In this document: piece by piece, positions 44,532-53,483 of the stretch
Layout: each line of letters begins with the position of its first letter
Position numbering within the stretch: the first letter of the stretch is position 1
NCBI GenBank assembly: GCA_029213065.1
Contig: JARGPH010000022.1
Location: forward strand, 1-64,000
From: Verrucomicrobiales bacterium
Lineage (GTDB): Bacteria; Verrucomicrobiota; Verrucomicrobiia; Verrucomicrobiales; DEV007
Direction: 5' to 3'
DNA: 64,000 nt
Notes under the pieces: generated by a model
Told to the model about the DNA's origin: nothing
The model's input: the letters and a program-made list of their open reading frames with translations, nothing else
Databases searched by the model: none
Program-made: the position numbers and the translations under genes

Positions 44532-45467
44532 ATGACTGAGGCAAAAAGCGTCGCCGTAATTGGCTCCTTAAACATCGACTATTTCACCAGGGTCGAATCC
44601 CTCCCTGCACCCGGCGAGACCGTCTGTTCAGACAGTCTTGATATCTTCCGTGGCGGCAAAGGAGCGAACCAGGCCATCGCGGCCTCCCGTCAGGGAAGTG
44701 AGATCATTTTCATCGGCACCGTGGGCAACGATGAGCATGGCAAAAAGTATCTCAAAGAACTGGCAAAAGAAGGAATCGACACCTCGCATATCGAAACCGT
44801 GAAGGGCAGCACAGGGACGGCTTTCATCACGGTTGACCGGAGTGGCGAGAATATGATCGTGATCTCATCGGGCGCCAACAGCACGCTGACGCGGGAGCAG
44901 GTGAAAGCAAAAACGAAACAGATCAGCAGTGCCGGAGCGGTCCTGGGTCAGTTTGAAGTCCCCCTCCCCGCCATTGTCGAAGGAGCCCGAATTGCCAATC
45001 AGAACGAAGTCCCCGTGATCATCAACCCCTCTCCCGTCGAGAAGACTTTCCCCTGGCAGGAAATCCGCACCGACTACCTCCTCGTGAATGAACACGAGGC
45101 CGGCGAGGTCCTCGGATTCAATCCATGGGACGAAGAGTTAAGTCTTGTGCGCCAGCGGCTCCACGAGCTCAGGGTTGAAAACCTGATCGTGACACGTGGC
45201 GGCGACGATACCCTCGTATACAATCGGGGAGATGAAGTGATCAGCATCCCCACCCTTGCTGTGCTTCCCATCGATACGGTCGGAGCCGGCGATGCTTTTG
45301 CAGGATGCTTTGCGGCACGTATTGCCAGTGGCGAAAAACTTGAAGACGCTCTCGCCGCAGCCAATTGCGCGGGAGCACTTACCACTCTCGGAGCGGGGGC
45401 TCAGAATCCTGTTCCGGACCGCGAACGCGTCGATCAGCATCTCGAACACCTCTCTCAATCCAGTTAG
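44532..45467 (+). CDS. rbsK: Ribokinase, PfkB family
   Basis: 311 residues. PfkB signatures: GSLNIDYFTRVESLPAPGETV and RGGKGANQAIAASR near the N-terminus, and the catalytic DTVGAGDAFAGCFAAR (about 252-267). It phosphorylates ribose or a related pentose. No ribose transporter adjoins, so exact substrate is inferred. Separated by 9 bp from the PQQ-type gene. Confidence 0.9.
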   Translation: MTEAKSVAVIGSLNIDYFTRVESLPAPGETVCSDSLDIFRGGKGANQAIAASRQGSEIIFIGTVGNDEHGKKYLKELAKEGIDTSHIETVKGSTGTAFITVDRSGENMIVISSGANSTLTREQVKAKTKQISSAGAVLGQFEVPLPAIVEGARIANQNEVPVIINPSPVEKTFPWQEIRTDYLLVNEHEAGEVLGFNPWDEELSLVRQRLHELRVENLIVTRGGDDTLVYNRGDEVISIPTLAVLPIDTVGAGDAFAGCFAARIASGEKLEDALAAANCAGALTTLGAGAQNPVPDRERVDQHLEHLSQSS

Positions 45468-45476
45468 AGTAGAACC

Positions 45477-46817
45477 ATGAATTTGATTCGAAAATCAGTG
45501 GCGCTCGCAGCGCTGACTCTGGTTGGGACTGCCCTGACCGCTAACGCAGAGGATTGGCCGGAATTCAGAGGCCCTACCGGCGACGGGATCGCCACCGCGG
45601 AGAACATACCCGACACGATTGATGAAAAATCCAATCTCGTCTGGAAAACCAGTCTCCCCGGCCGCGGGTGGTCTTCCCCCGTGTTCGACGGATCATCTAT
45701 TTGGGTAACCGCAGCGGAAGAGATCTTTCCCAGCGAAGAGGAGCGGCTCAAAATTCTCGAAGCTCAGGGAGAGGAAGCGAAAACGTTCAAAGTGCGGCAG
45801 GTTGCCAAAAAGATCGAACTGAGCGCAATCCAGATCGATTTCGAATCGGGGAACGTTCAAAAGACCATTCCCTTAACGGTAATCGAAAGCCCACAGACGA
45901 TTCACGCCCTCAACAGCTTCGCCTCGCCGACTCCGTTTTTGAAAGACGGAAAACTCTACGCGCACTTCGGAGCTTTCGGCACCTTTTGCATCGATACCGA
46001 ATCAGGGAAACTCGACTGGCAACGTGTGATTGAACTCGAACACGGCGTTGGTCCCGGCAGCTCACCGGTGGTTTATGAAGATAAGCTGATTCTGATTTGT
46101 GACGGAGTTGACCGACAGTTCGTCACCGCGCTGGATACCGCTACAGGCGAGGAAGTGTGGCTCACGGAGCGGCCGGAGATGCGCGCGGAGAAAGGCGATC
46201 AGAAAAAGTCCTACAACACACCGGTCGTGATCGAGTCAGATGGCAAAGCACAGGTGGTGTGCATGGGAGCGCAATGGCTCGTCAGCTATGCGCCCGGGAC
46301 CGGGGAGGAAATCTGGCGTCTCGACCACGGTTCGGGATTTTCCGTTGTTCCACGGCCAGTTTACAGCCGAAAACACAAGCTCCTCTATGTTTCCACCGGA
46401 TTTGGAAAACCGGTTCTGATTGCGGTGAAAGTGGACGGCAAAGGCGATATCACGGACTCAGACAAGATCGCATGGAGTGAATCGAAACGCATTCCGGCCC
46501 GGCCGTCCCCTCTCCTCATCGGAGACGAATTGTATGTCATTGCCGACGGCGGGATCACGACCTGTTTCAACGCCGCGACAGGCGAAACGCACTGGAACGA
46601 CAGAATCGATGGCAATTATTCAGCGTCCCCCCTCTTCGCTGATGGCAAAATCTTCGTTGCGAGCCAGGAAGGAGTCGTCACCGTGTTCAAACCCGGAAAA
46701 ACGTTCTCCCCCCTTTCAAAGACGGAAATGGGCGAATCCATCATGGCATCGCCTTTCGCGGTGAACGACGCATTGCTGATCCGCACGGAGTCAGCGCTCT
46801 ACCGGTTCGGAAACTAG
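45477..46817 (+). CDS. Secreted PQQ-binding-like beta-propeller protein
   Basis: 446 residues with a signal peptide (ALAALTLVGTALTANA). It opens with EDWPEFRGPTGDGIATAENIP, typical of PQQ-like propeller proteins of Planctomycetota and Verrucomicrobiota. Repeated W/G blades follow (LDTATGEEVWLTE, YAPGTGEEIWRLDHGSG, FNAATGETHWNDRIDG). No dehydrogenase active-site motif was identified, so it is probably a structural or binding propeller in the periplasm. Confidence 0.87.
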   Translation: MNLIRKSVALAALTLVGTALTANAEDWPEFRGPTGDGIATAENIPDTIDEKSNLVWKTSLPGRGWSSPVFDGSSIWVTAAEEIFPSEEERLKILEAQGEEAKTFKVRQVAKKIELSAIQIDFESGNVQKTIPLTVIESPQTIHALNSFASPTPFLKDGKLYAHFGAFGTFCIDTESGKLDWQRVIELEHGVGPGSSPVVYEDKLILICDGVDRQFVTALDTATGEEVWLTERPEMRAEKGDQKKSYNTPVVIESDGKAQVVCMGAQWLVSYAPGTGEEIWRLDHGSGFSVVPRPVYSRKHKLLYVSTGFGKPVLIAVKVDGKGDITDSDKIAWSESKRIPARPSPLLIGDELYVIADGGITTCFNAATGETHWNDRIDGNYSASPLFADGKIFVASQEGVVTVFKPGKTFSPLSKTEMGESIMASPFAVNDALLIRTESALYRFGN

Positions 46818-46966
46818 ATTCCCGCCTTCGCCGCCCCACCCGGCCCCGGCTCGCGATACGGGCAAATCCTGAGGCATTTCAGAAAACTGAAGTTTTCGAA
46901 AAATAGTCGTGACGAAAGCAGGCCCAAAAGATATACAACGTACTGATACTCTATCGCACTGTAACA

Positions 46967-49036
46967 ATGAAAAACTCAATTAAAACCATCATTCAGACCG
47001 TTTGCGTCATGGTGTTTGCTGCTTTTTTTGCCTCACCTGCTCAAGCACGGACATGGACAAGCACTGACGGCAAGTCAATGAAAGCGATCTTCCTCGGAAT
47101 CGAAGGAGACAACTACAAGTTTAAAATGGCGAACGGAAGTGAAATTTCCGTGCCGAAGGACCGCTTTATTAAAGCAGACCAGGAAGCCGCTGTTCGCCTT
47201 AACGAAATCGGCGACGACAGCTTTACGAAGGCATCCGCCCGTCAGATCGACACGCTTCTGGCGACCAATCTGAAAAAGAACGGTTACAGTTCGTTCAATG
47301 ACCCGCTGCCGGACGATTTATTCGTTCGCCGGGTCTATCTCGACATTGCAGGACGCATCCCGACCCGCGAAGAATTCCTCGAGTTCGCTGAAAGCGCCCG
47401 GGCCGACAAGCGCGAAGCGCTCATTGATGAGCTGCTTCTTTCACCGGGTTATGCCTCGAACCTGTTCAACTACTTTGCCGATATGTATCGCCTCCAGGCC
47501 GATGAAGATTTCAATAACGGAATCCGAATGGACCCATACCTTGAGTGGTGGAGAACCCAGCTTGAAGAAAACACTCCCTACAACGAGATCGTCTCCACGA
47601 TGATCACGGCGGAGGGCAATGTGGGGCAGAACCCTGCTGCCGGTTTCATCCTTCGCGATACCGGCATGGAATTCGACGCGTTCTCGAACTTTGGTCAGGT
47701 CATGCTCGGCATCGACATTTCCTGTGCGCAGTGTCACGATCACCCGTTCGACGAGTGGACACAGGGCGATTTCTACGAAATGGCAGCCTTTTTCGGCAAT
47801 ACCCAGCGATCCACCGGCTACCGTGCCAATGCCTCAATGATGGGTGGTGGCTCAATCCAGATGCCCAACGCTCCGGAAAACTGGAAGAAGAACTTCGAAA
47901 ACTGGGCCTCCACTTCCAAGGGGATCGACATGAAGGACCAGAAGGACCGTCAGTTCCGCTATTTCGTGAATGCTCTCGGTTGGAACGTCGCGGACAATGA
48001 AATGATGGAAACGGTTCTTCCCGCTGACTTTATCGGCAGCGGAGGAAAGCCGAACACCGTTGCGAACCCGCGGACAATGGTCGGTGGTGCCGCCAAGATG
48101 GGTGGTAAAACCCGCCGCGAAGCTCTTGCCGACTGGCTCACAGCCCCTGACAATCCGCGTTTTGCCCTCGTTATCGCCAACCGTATGTGGCAACGCGCAT
48201 TCGGCAGAGCGCTTGTTGGTCCGGTCAACGACTTCAGCGACGAGATGATTAAGCGAGCCTCACAGCCGGAGACCCTCCGTTTCGTCACCCGCGAAATGCA
48301 GCGAGTGAATTACGACCTCAAGCAGTTCATGCGCATTCTCTACAACACCCGCGCCTACCAGTCGATTGCGACCGCGGAAGAGCCTGACTGGGCCGATGAC
48401 TACTACTTCCAGGGACCGATTCTCCGCCGCATGAGAGCAGAGCAAGCCTGGGATTCGATGATGGTGCTGCAGTTCGGCTCCGAAATTGATACCAAAGAGG
48501 GAGCAGATGGCTCTTTCTACAAAAAGGTCCTCGATATCGATCTGAATGTGGCTTCGAACGAAGATGTCTGGGCGCACTTCGAGATGTGGAAAGACAATCA
48601 GCGCACGATGGGCAACGCCGTCGTAAGTGCCTCGAACGATAACTATCCTGAGATCATCAACGATAAGTATCTGAGAGCGTCAGAGCTGAAACAACCCTAC
48701 GTGGCAGCATCCATGCTCGACACCTTCGGCCAGTCTGATCGTCAGATCACAGACTCCCACAACTACGACGGTTCAGTCCCTCAGGTTCTCGCGCTCATGA
48801 ATGGAGAAGCAACCGTCCAGCTGACAGGACTTTCTTCGAAAGTGGTTGAAGACCTTGAAGAACTCGATGGCCCTGACGACAAAGTGCGCGGTGTTTTCTT
48901 CACCATGCTGAGTCGATTCCCGACCCCGGAAGAACTCAAACTCGGCGTAAGCATGATGGAAGATTACGGTGACGACGGGATCAGTGACCTCGCCTGGGCC
49001 TTGATGAACAGCCCCGAGTTCCTCTTCGTCCAGTAA
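46967..49036 (+). CDS. DUF1549/DUF1553 family protein with N-terminal SHD1-like domain
   Basis: 689 residues. A signal peptide (QTVCVMVFAAFFASPAQA) is followed by an SHD1-like beta domain (RTWTSTDGKSMKAIFLGIEG...VPKDRFI). DUF1549 (DDLFVRRVYLDIAGRIPTREEF; CAQCHDHPFDEWTQGDFYEM) precedes DUF1553 (FALVIANRMWQRAFGRALVGPVNDFS...FVTREM). These proteins are hallmarks of Planctomycetota/Verrucomicrobiota and almost always pair with DUF1501, as here (45 bp downstream). The CxxCH motif could bind heme. Function not settled. Confidence 0.92.
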   Translation: MKNSIKTIIQTVCVMVFAAFFASPAQARTWTSTDGKSMKAIFLGIEGDNYKFKMANGSEISVPKDRFIKADQEAAVRLNEIGDDSFTKASARQIDTLLATNLKKNGYSSFNDPLPDDLFVRRVYLDIAGRIPTREEFLEFAESARADKREALIDELLLSPGYASNLFNYFADMYRLQADEDFNNGIRMDPYLEWWRTQLEENTPYNEIVSTMITAEGNVGQNPAAGFILRDTGMEFDAFSNFGQVMLGIDISCAQCHDHPFDEWTQGDFYEMAAFFGNTQRSTGYRANASMMGGGSIQMPNAPENWKKNFENWASTSKGIDMKDQKDRQFRYFVNALGWNVADNEMMETVLPADFIGSGGKPNTVANPRTMVGGAAKMGGKTRREALADWLTAPDNPRFALVIANRMWQRAFGRALVGPVNDFSDEMIKRASQPETLRFVTREMQRVNYDLKQFMRILYNTRAYQSIATAEEPDWADDYYFQGPILRRMRAEQAWDSMMVLQFGSEIDTKEGADGSFYKKVLDIDLNVASNEDVWAHFEMWKDNQRTMGNAVVSASNDNYPEIINDKYLRASELKQPYVAASMLDTFGQSDRQITDSHNYDGSVPQVLALMNGEATVQLTGLSSKVVEDLEELDGPDDKVRGVFFTMLSRFPTPEELKLGVSMMEDYGDDGISDLAWALMNSPEFLFVQ

Positions 49037-49081
49037 CCCTTTCTTACCAAAATAACCCCTCAGATTTAACTCATTTATATC

Positions 49082-50347
49082 ATGACTAACATAGCTGAAC
49101 TTGCCGGTAAGGATCCTCTGAGCCGTCGCTATTTTATGGAAATGTCAGCGAAGCTTACGCTCGGTGTTTCCACTGCTGTCCCCTTCCTGCCCCGGAATTT
49201 CCAGGCCCAGGACGGAGCGAAAGCAAAGAACCTCATTTACATCTACATGGCAGGTGGGATGACCCACCTCGACACCTTTGACCCCAAGAAAAATTCCGGA
49301 GTCATGGGTAGCACCGAGATGATCGACACCAACGTCGATAACATCAAATTCGGCATGCACCTCGAAAAGCTGTCCAAGCACGCTGACAAACTCGCAGTGA
49401 TCAACTCGATGACCTCCACCAACGGAGCGCACGAGCAGGGCATGTATATCATGCGAACCGGATACAACAAGCGCGCCACGATCGTCCACCCCACGGTAGG
49501 CCCGTGGGCTGAAACGCTCCTCGGAAAACGCGGCGAAATTCTGCCCGACAGCGTGGTCGTGGGCCGAAGCACCTCCAATGCCGGCTTCATGGATCCGTCA
49601 TTGAGCCCGCTTCCAATCGCCGACCCCTCAGCCGGCGTCCCCAACACCCAGTTGATCGTTGAAGGTGAGCGCTTTGACCGCCGGATGGAAATGGCTCAGA
49701 AGCTGGGTCAGCAGTTCACCAGCAAATTCAAATACATGGGGCCGGATTCCTATGTGGAGTATTACAATCAGGCGAACAAGTTGCTGAAAAGCGATGCCCT
49801 CTCTGCTTTCGATATCTCCAACGAGTCCAATGCATCAGACTACGGCACGGGCCGATTGGGTCAGGGCTGTCTCCTCGCTCGCAAGCTGGTGGAAAACGGC
49901 GTTCGTGTCGTTGAAGTCATTGCCGGAGGCTGGGACATGCACGTGGATGTCGATGGCTCGACCGCAACCCGGGTTCCGGAACTCGACGTGGCACTCTCCA
50001 CTCTGCTGACTGACCTCGAATCGCGCGGTTTGCTTGAATCAACCATGGTGGCCGTTGGAACCGAGTTCGGCCGGACACCTGACATCAACATGAACAGCGG
50101 ACGGGATCACTATCCTGCCGCCTACTCTTGTGTTCTTGCAGGCGGAGGCATCAAAGGAGGAACCAAATACGGTGAAACCGACGGTTCCGGTAAAAAGGTC
50201 AAAAGCGATCACATGAAGCCTGAAGATTTCCTCGCAACGATTGGTCACGGTATGGGACTGAATCTTGAAGAAACGATCTATTCACCGACGCAGCGCCCCT
50301 TCACCTTTGCCGACAAAGGAAAGCCGGCGACGAAGCTGTTTGGCTAG
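49082..50347 (+). CDS. DUF1501 family protein (sulfatase-like fold)
   Basis: 421 residues. A short twin-arginine-like leader (LSRRYFMEMSAKLTLG) precedes KNLIYIYMAGGMTHLDTFDPK, the DUF1501 signature. Internal GCLLARKLVENGVRVVEVIAGGWDMHVD and a C-terminal EFGRTPDIN follow. The family is related to alkaline phosphatase/sulfatase folds and is partnered with DUF1549/DUF1553. It is probably exported by Tat, as the start lacks a long hydrophobic core. Terminated at 50376-50408. Confidence 0.92.
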   Translation: MTNIAELAGKDPLSRRYFMEMSAKLTLGVSTAVPFLPRNFQAQDGAKAKNLIYIYMAGGMTHLDTFDPKKNSGVMGSTEMIDTNVDNIKFGMHLEKLSKHADKLAVINSMTSTNGAHEQGMYIMRTGYNKRATIVHPTVGPWAETLLGKRGEILPDSVVVGRSTSNAGFMDPSLSPLPIADPSAGVPNTQLIVEGERFDRRMEMAQKLGQQFTSKFKYMGPDSYVEYYNQANKLLKSDALSAFDISNESNASDYGTGRLGQGCLLARKLVENGVRVVEVIAGGWDMHVDVDGSTATRVPELDVALSTLLTDLESRGLLESTMVAVGTEFGRTPDINMNSGRDHYPAAYSCVLAGGGIKGGTKYGETDGSGKKVKSDHMKPEDFLATIGHGMGLNLEETIYSPTQRPFTFADKGKPATKLFG

Positions 50348-50375
50348 ACCCTTTCCAGCATCAAAAACCCCTGAG

Positions 50376-50408
50376 AACGTCGAATCCGAAATGGATTCGG
50401 CGTTTTTT
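50376..50408 (+). terminator. Rho-independent terminator after the DUF1501 gene
   Basis: The stem AACGTCGAATCC / GGATTCGGCGTT (50376-50404) with loop GAAAT is followed by a T run. It lies between convergent genes and ends at the mnmE stop. Confidence 0.9.
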
Positions 50409-51753
50409 ATTTTCCAATGCAAAAGCTACTGAAGATTTCCCCGAGAATTTCTTCAATATCAGTTTTACCAATCACGTCTCCGATCGCTTCGAGCGCGGTT
50501 CTGAGATCCATCGCGACAAACTCCGGAGATTCACCTGATCGCAGGTTCATCTCAGCGGCAACCATCGCTTCGCGGGCACGGTTGAGGCATGACTGATGCC
50601 TCGTATTGATCGAAACAAGACTGGAGCTGTCGAAACGGTTTCCGCTCGTGAGAGACTCAAAGAGATAGTCTTTCAATGCTTCAATCTTTTCATCACCAAT
50701 ACAGGATAGAGCAAAACCCTCTGTGTGAGCCCAATCCGCGTGCAGAGGCAAATCCGACTTGTTGAGCAGAGTCAGGACACGCACCTCTCCCGCCGTTTCG
50801 AGGATCGCATCCGAAGGTTTGGCGGCGCTTGAATCCACCACATGAATCACCAGTTCAGCGTTCTGGATCTCGGCGAAGGTTCTTTGAATCCCCTCTTTTT
50901 CAATCGCTTCGCCGCCCTCACGTATCCCCGCCGTATCGACGAGGCGAAGAGGAATGCCACGAAGATTGATGACCTCTTCAATAGTATCTCGTGTCGTTCC
51001 CGCGGTTTCATTAACGATCGCCCGATCAAACCCCAGAAGGAGATTCAAGAGACTCGATTTCCCTGCATTTGGCGCACCGCAAATGACGGTCCTGACACCC
51101 TCTCGCAGAATCTTTCCCTGATCGGCTGTGTTGAGCCAGCGATCGATCTGCGCGGTGATCTCGAGGCAGCGGTTGATGAGCCCCTCATTTGAATCGGGAT
51201 CAATATCCTCCTCCGGAAAATCGATGTAAGCCTCGAGATGAGCAACCAAGCCAATCAATGATTGCCTCATCTGTTCCAGATCACGGCCCAATCGTCCCTC
51301 AAGTTGCTGATTGGCAGCCTTCATCGCCAATTCGGTCTGAGCCGATATCAAATCCATAATCGCCTCCGCCTGAGTCAGGTCAATTTTACCGTTGAAAAAA
51401 GCCCGCTGCGAAAACTCACCCGGCTCAGCACTCTCCGCACCCGCCGAGAGAATCGCTTTCAATACTTTACCGGTCACGACGACGCCACCGTGACAGGCAA
51501 TCTCGACGACTTCCTCCCCCGTAAAGCTGTGCGGAGAAGGAAACCAGGTGAGAAGGACCTCATCTACGGTGTCCCCTGAAGAATCAAAGATTCTGCCGAA
51601 ATTCTGCTGACGGGGCTTCCAGTCAGAAGAGGGCTTTCCACGAAAAACGCTGGATACAATCGTGGCCGCTTCGGAGCCACTGACGCGAATGAGAGCCACT
51701 GCCCCGGTGCCCGGAGGTGAGGCAATAGCAGCAACGGTTTTGACTGAGTTTTC
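50407..51753 (-). CDS. mnmE: tRNA modification GTPase MnmE (TrmE)
   Basis: 448 residues from the ATG at 51753. It has an N-terminal folate-binding domain (TVAAIASPPGTGAVALIRVSG). The inserted G domain has VICGAPNAGKSSLLNLLLG (about 217-235), DTAG and LLNKSDLP. The C-terminus is FCIGK, with the conserved Cys. With MnmG it modifies U34 of tRNAs. Divergent from radC. Confidence 0.96.
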   Translation of the reverse strand, partial: ENSVKTVAAIASPPGTGAVALIRVSGSEAATIVSSVFRGKPSSDWKPRQQNFGRIFDSSGDTVDEVLLTWFPSPHSFTGEEVVEIACHGGVVVTGKVLKAILSAGAESAEPGEFSQRAFFNGKIDLTQAEAIMDLISAQTELAMKAANQQLEGRLGRDLEQMRQSLIGLVAHLEAYIDFPEEDIDPDSNEGLINRCLEITAQIDRWLNTADQGKILREGVRTVICGAPNAGKSSLLNLLLGFDRAIVNETAGTTRDTIEEVINLRGIPLRLVDTAGIREGGEAIEKEGIQRTFAEIQNAELVIHVVDSSAAKPSDAILETAGEVRVLTLLNKSDLPLHADWAHTEGFALSCIGDEKIEALKDYLFESLTSGNRFDSSSLVSINTRHQSCLNRAREAMVAAEMNLRSGESPEFVAMDLRTALEAIGDVIGKTDIEEILGEIFSSFCIGK

Positions 51754-51867
51754 CATAAAAGGGAGCAATGCGGGATAAGAAGCGCTTCTCTAAAGGTGAG
51801 AACAGAGAAGAGAAAGACATTGCACCCTGCTCTGGAAAATTCAAAACTCAGTATTCAGAGAGATATG

Positions 51868-52557
51868 TTAATCAAAGATCTACCCGAAGATGAGAGACCT
51901 CGCGAGAAACTGATCAGCAAAGGAGCTGAATCCCTCAGTGATTCGGAAATCCTCGCACTGTTTTTCGGAACAGGACGACAGGGTATCAGTGCCATCGAGC
52001 TCGGCAGAGAAATGCTCAAGAAATTCGACTCGATGCGCAATATGTCGCGGGCTTCATTCGAAGAACTCCTCAGCATCGACGGAATCGGCCCCGCCAAAGC
52101 CGCTCAGCTCGCTGCAATTTTCGAATTCGGAAAGCGCCTCGCCAAAGAGCCGTTCAACGATCAGGCTATCACGACACCCGAAGAGGTCTACGAACTCGTC
52201 GGCACCGAAATGCAACGGCTCACCCAGGAGTCAGTTCGGGCAATCCTCCTCAACAGCCAGAAGAGACTGATTCAGGTGGCCGAAATTTTTGTCGGCACCG
52301 GCAATCAGTCTTTCGCCAATCCCCCGGAAATCCTGCGAAAGGTGATCAGCCATTCGGCCGCTTCATTTATCCTTGTTCACAACCACCCGTCGGGAGATCC
52401 CTCGCCAAGCCGGGCGGATCACGATGTGACCCGTCGAATGAAAGAAGCGAGTGATGCAATCGGCGTTGAATTTCTCGATCACATCATTATAGGTGGGCAT
52501 TCCGTTAGTGAAAACCGATCTCCCTATTTCAGTTTTCGTGAAGCCGGACTCTTCTAG
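51868..52557 (+). CDS. radC: RadC family JAMM-type protein
   Basis: 229 residues from the ATG at 51868 (MLIKDLPEDERPREKLI, usual RadC start). A helix-hairpin-helix region (LLSIDGIGPAKAAQLAAI) is followed by the metal-binding motif HNHPSGDPSPSRAD (about 171-184). RadC is of uncertain function despite its name. Spaced 21 bp from lpxA. Confidence 0.94.
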   Translation, partial: LIKDLPEDERPREKLISKGAESLSDSEILALFFGTGRQGISAIELGREMLKKFDSMRNMSRASFEELLSIDGIGPAKAAQLAAIFEFGKRLAKEPFNDQAITTPEEVYELVGTEMQRLTQESVRAILLNSQKRLIQVAEIFVGTGNQSFANPPEILRKVISHSAASFILVHNHPSGDPSPSRADHDVTRRMKEASDAIGVEFLDHIIIGGHSVSENRSPYFSFREAGLF

Positions 52558-52578
52558 CCCTTTCCCCTTCCCCATCGA

Positions 52579-53364
52579 ATGTCCATCCATCCCACAGCCA
52601 TCGTGCACCCCGACGCCCAGCTCGGCGAGAATGTCTCCGTAGGCGCTTTTGCGATTATTGAGGAAAACGCCATTGTCGGCGACAACTGCCTGATCGAGGC
52701 CGCCGCCCAGGTCAGGAAGGGCGTCACCCTCGGGGCGAATTGCGAAATAGGGAGTTCAACCATCCTCGGGAGCGATCCCCAGTTCAAAGGTTTTGATAAA
52801 TCCATTCCTTCCGGAGTCACTATAGGATCCAACAACGTGATCAGAGAGAACGCCACCGTGCACCGAAGCATCCTCGAAGGCGAGGCGACTGTTGTTGGCG
52901 ATGACAATTACCTGATGACCGGAACCCACATCGGCCATGACAGTATCGTGGGAAACCACAACACCTTCGCGAACGGGGTGCAACTGGGTGGGCACGTCAC
53001 CCTGGGGAACCATGTTTTTGTTGGCGGAGGAACGATGTTTCATCAGTTCGTTCGCGTCGGCGACTATGTGATGTGCCAGGGACTCTCAGGATTTTCTCAG
53101 GATATCCCCCCATACGTTCTCTGCGCTGAGATCAATGAAGTGGTCGGAATCAACCTGATTGGTCTGAAAAGAGCCGGATTTGACCCAAAGGAGCGCGTTG
53201 CGATCAAAGATGCCTTCAAAAAAGTCTACCGCAGCACCGAAACCCTCAAATCAGTGCTCGAAGAGGCGGAACTTTCCGAAAATGGTGAAGCGGTGGACGC
53301 ATTCTACTCCTTCCTCAGATACCCCTCAAAAAAGGGAGTTTGCATTCGCAGTTCGAAACGATAA
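52579..53364 (+). CDS. lpxA: Acyl-ACP-UDP-N-acetylglucosamine O-acyltransferase
   Basis: 261 residues, the usual LpxA length. It has left-handed beta-helix hexapeptide repeats from the start (HPTAIVHPDAQLGENVSVGAFA), the catalytic His in MTGTHIGHDSIVGNHN (about 113-128), and a C-terminal helical domain. It starts lipid A synthesis, so the organism should make an LPS-type outer membrane. The next gene is an lptD-like LPS transporter. Confidence 0.96.
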   Translation: MSIHPTAIVHPDAQLGENVSVGAFAIIEENAIVGDNCLIEAAAQVRKGVTLGANCEIGSSTILGSDPQFKGFDKSIPSGVTIGSNNVIRENATVHRSILEGEATVVGDDNYLMTGTHIGHDSIVGNHNTFANGVQLGGHVTLGNHVFVGGGTMFHQFVRVGDYVMCQGLSGFSQDIPPYVLCAEINEVVGINLIGLKRAGFDPKERVAIKDAFKKVYRSTETLKSVLEEAELSENGEAVDAFYSFLRYPSKKGVCIRSSKR

Positions 53365-53483
53365 AAACGGATCTCCGAATTCTCAGTCAATTCGCTGAAA
53401 AAAATGATTTTTCGTTGGTCTTTTGGGTATATGAGAGTAAATGAGAAGAGGTAGGGTGTGTCAGATTTCACATCAACCAATGC

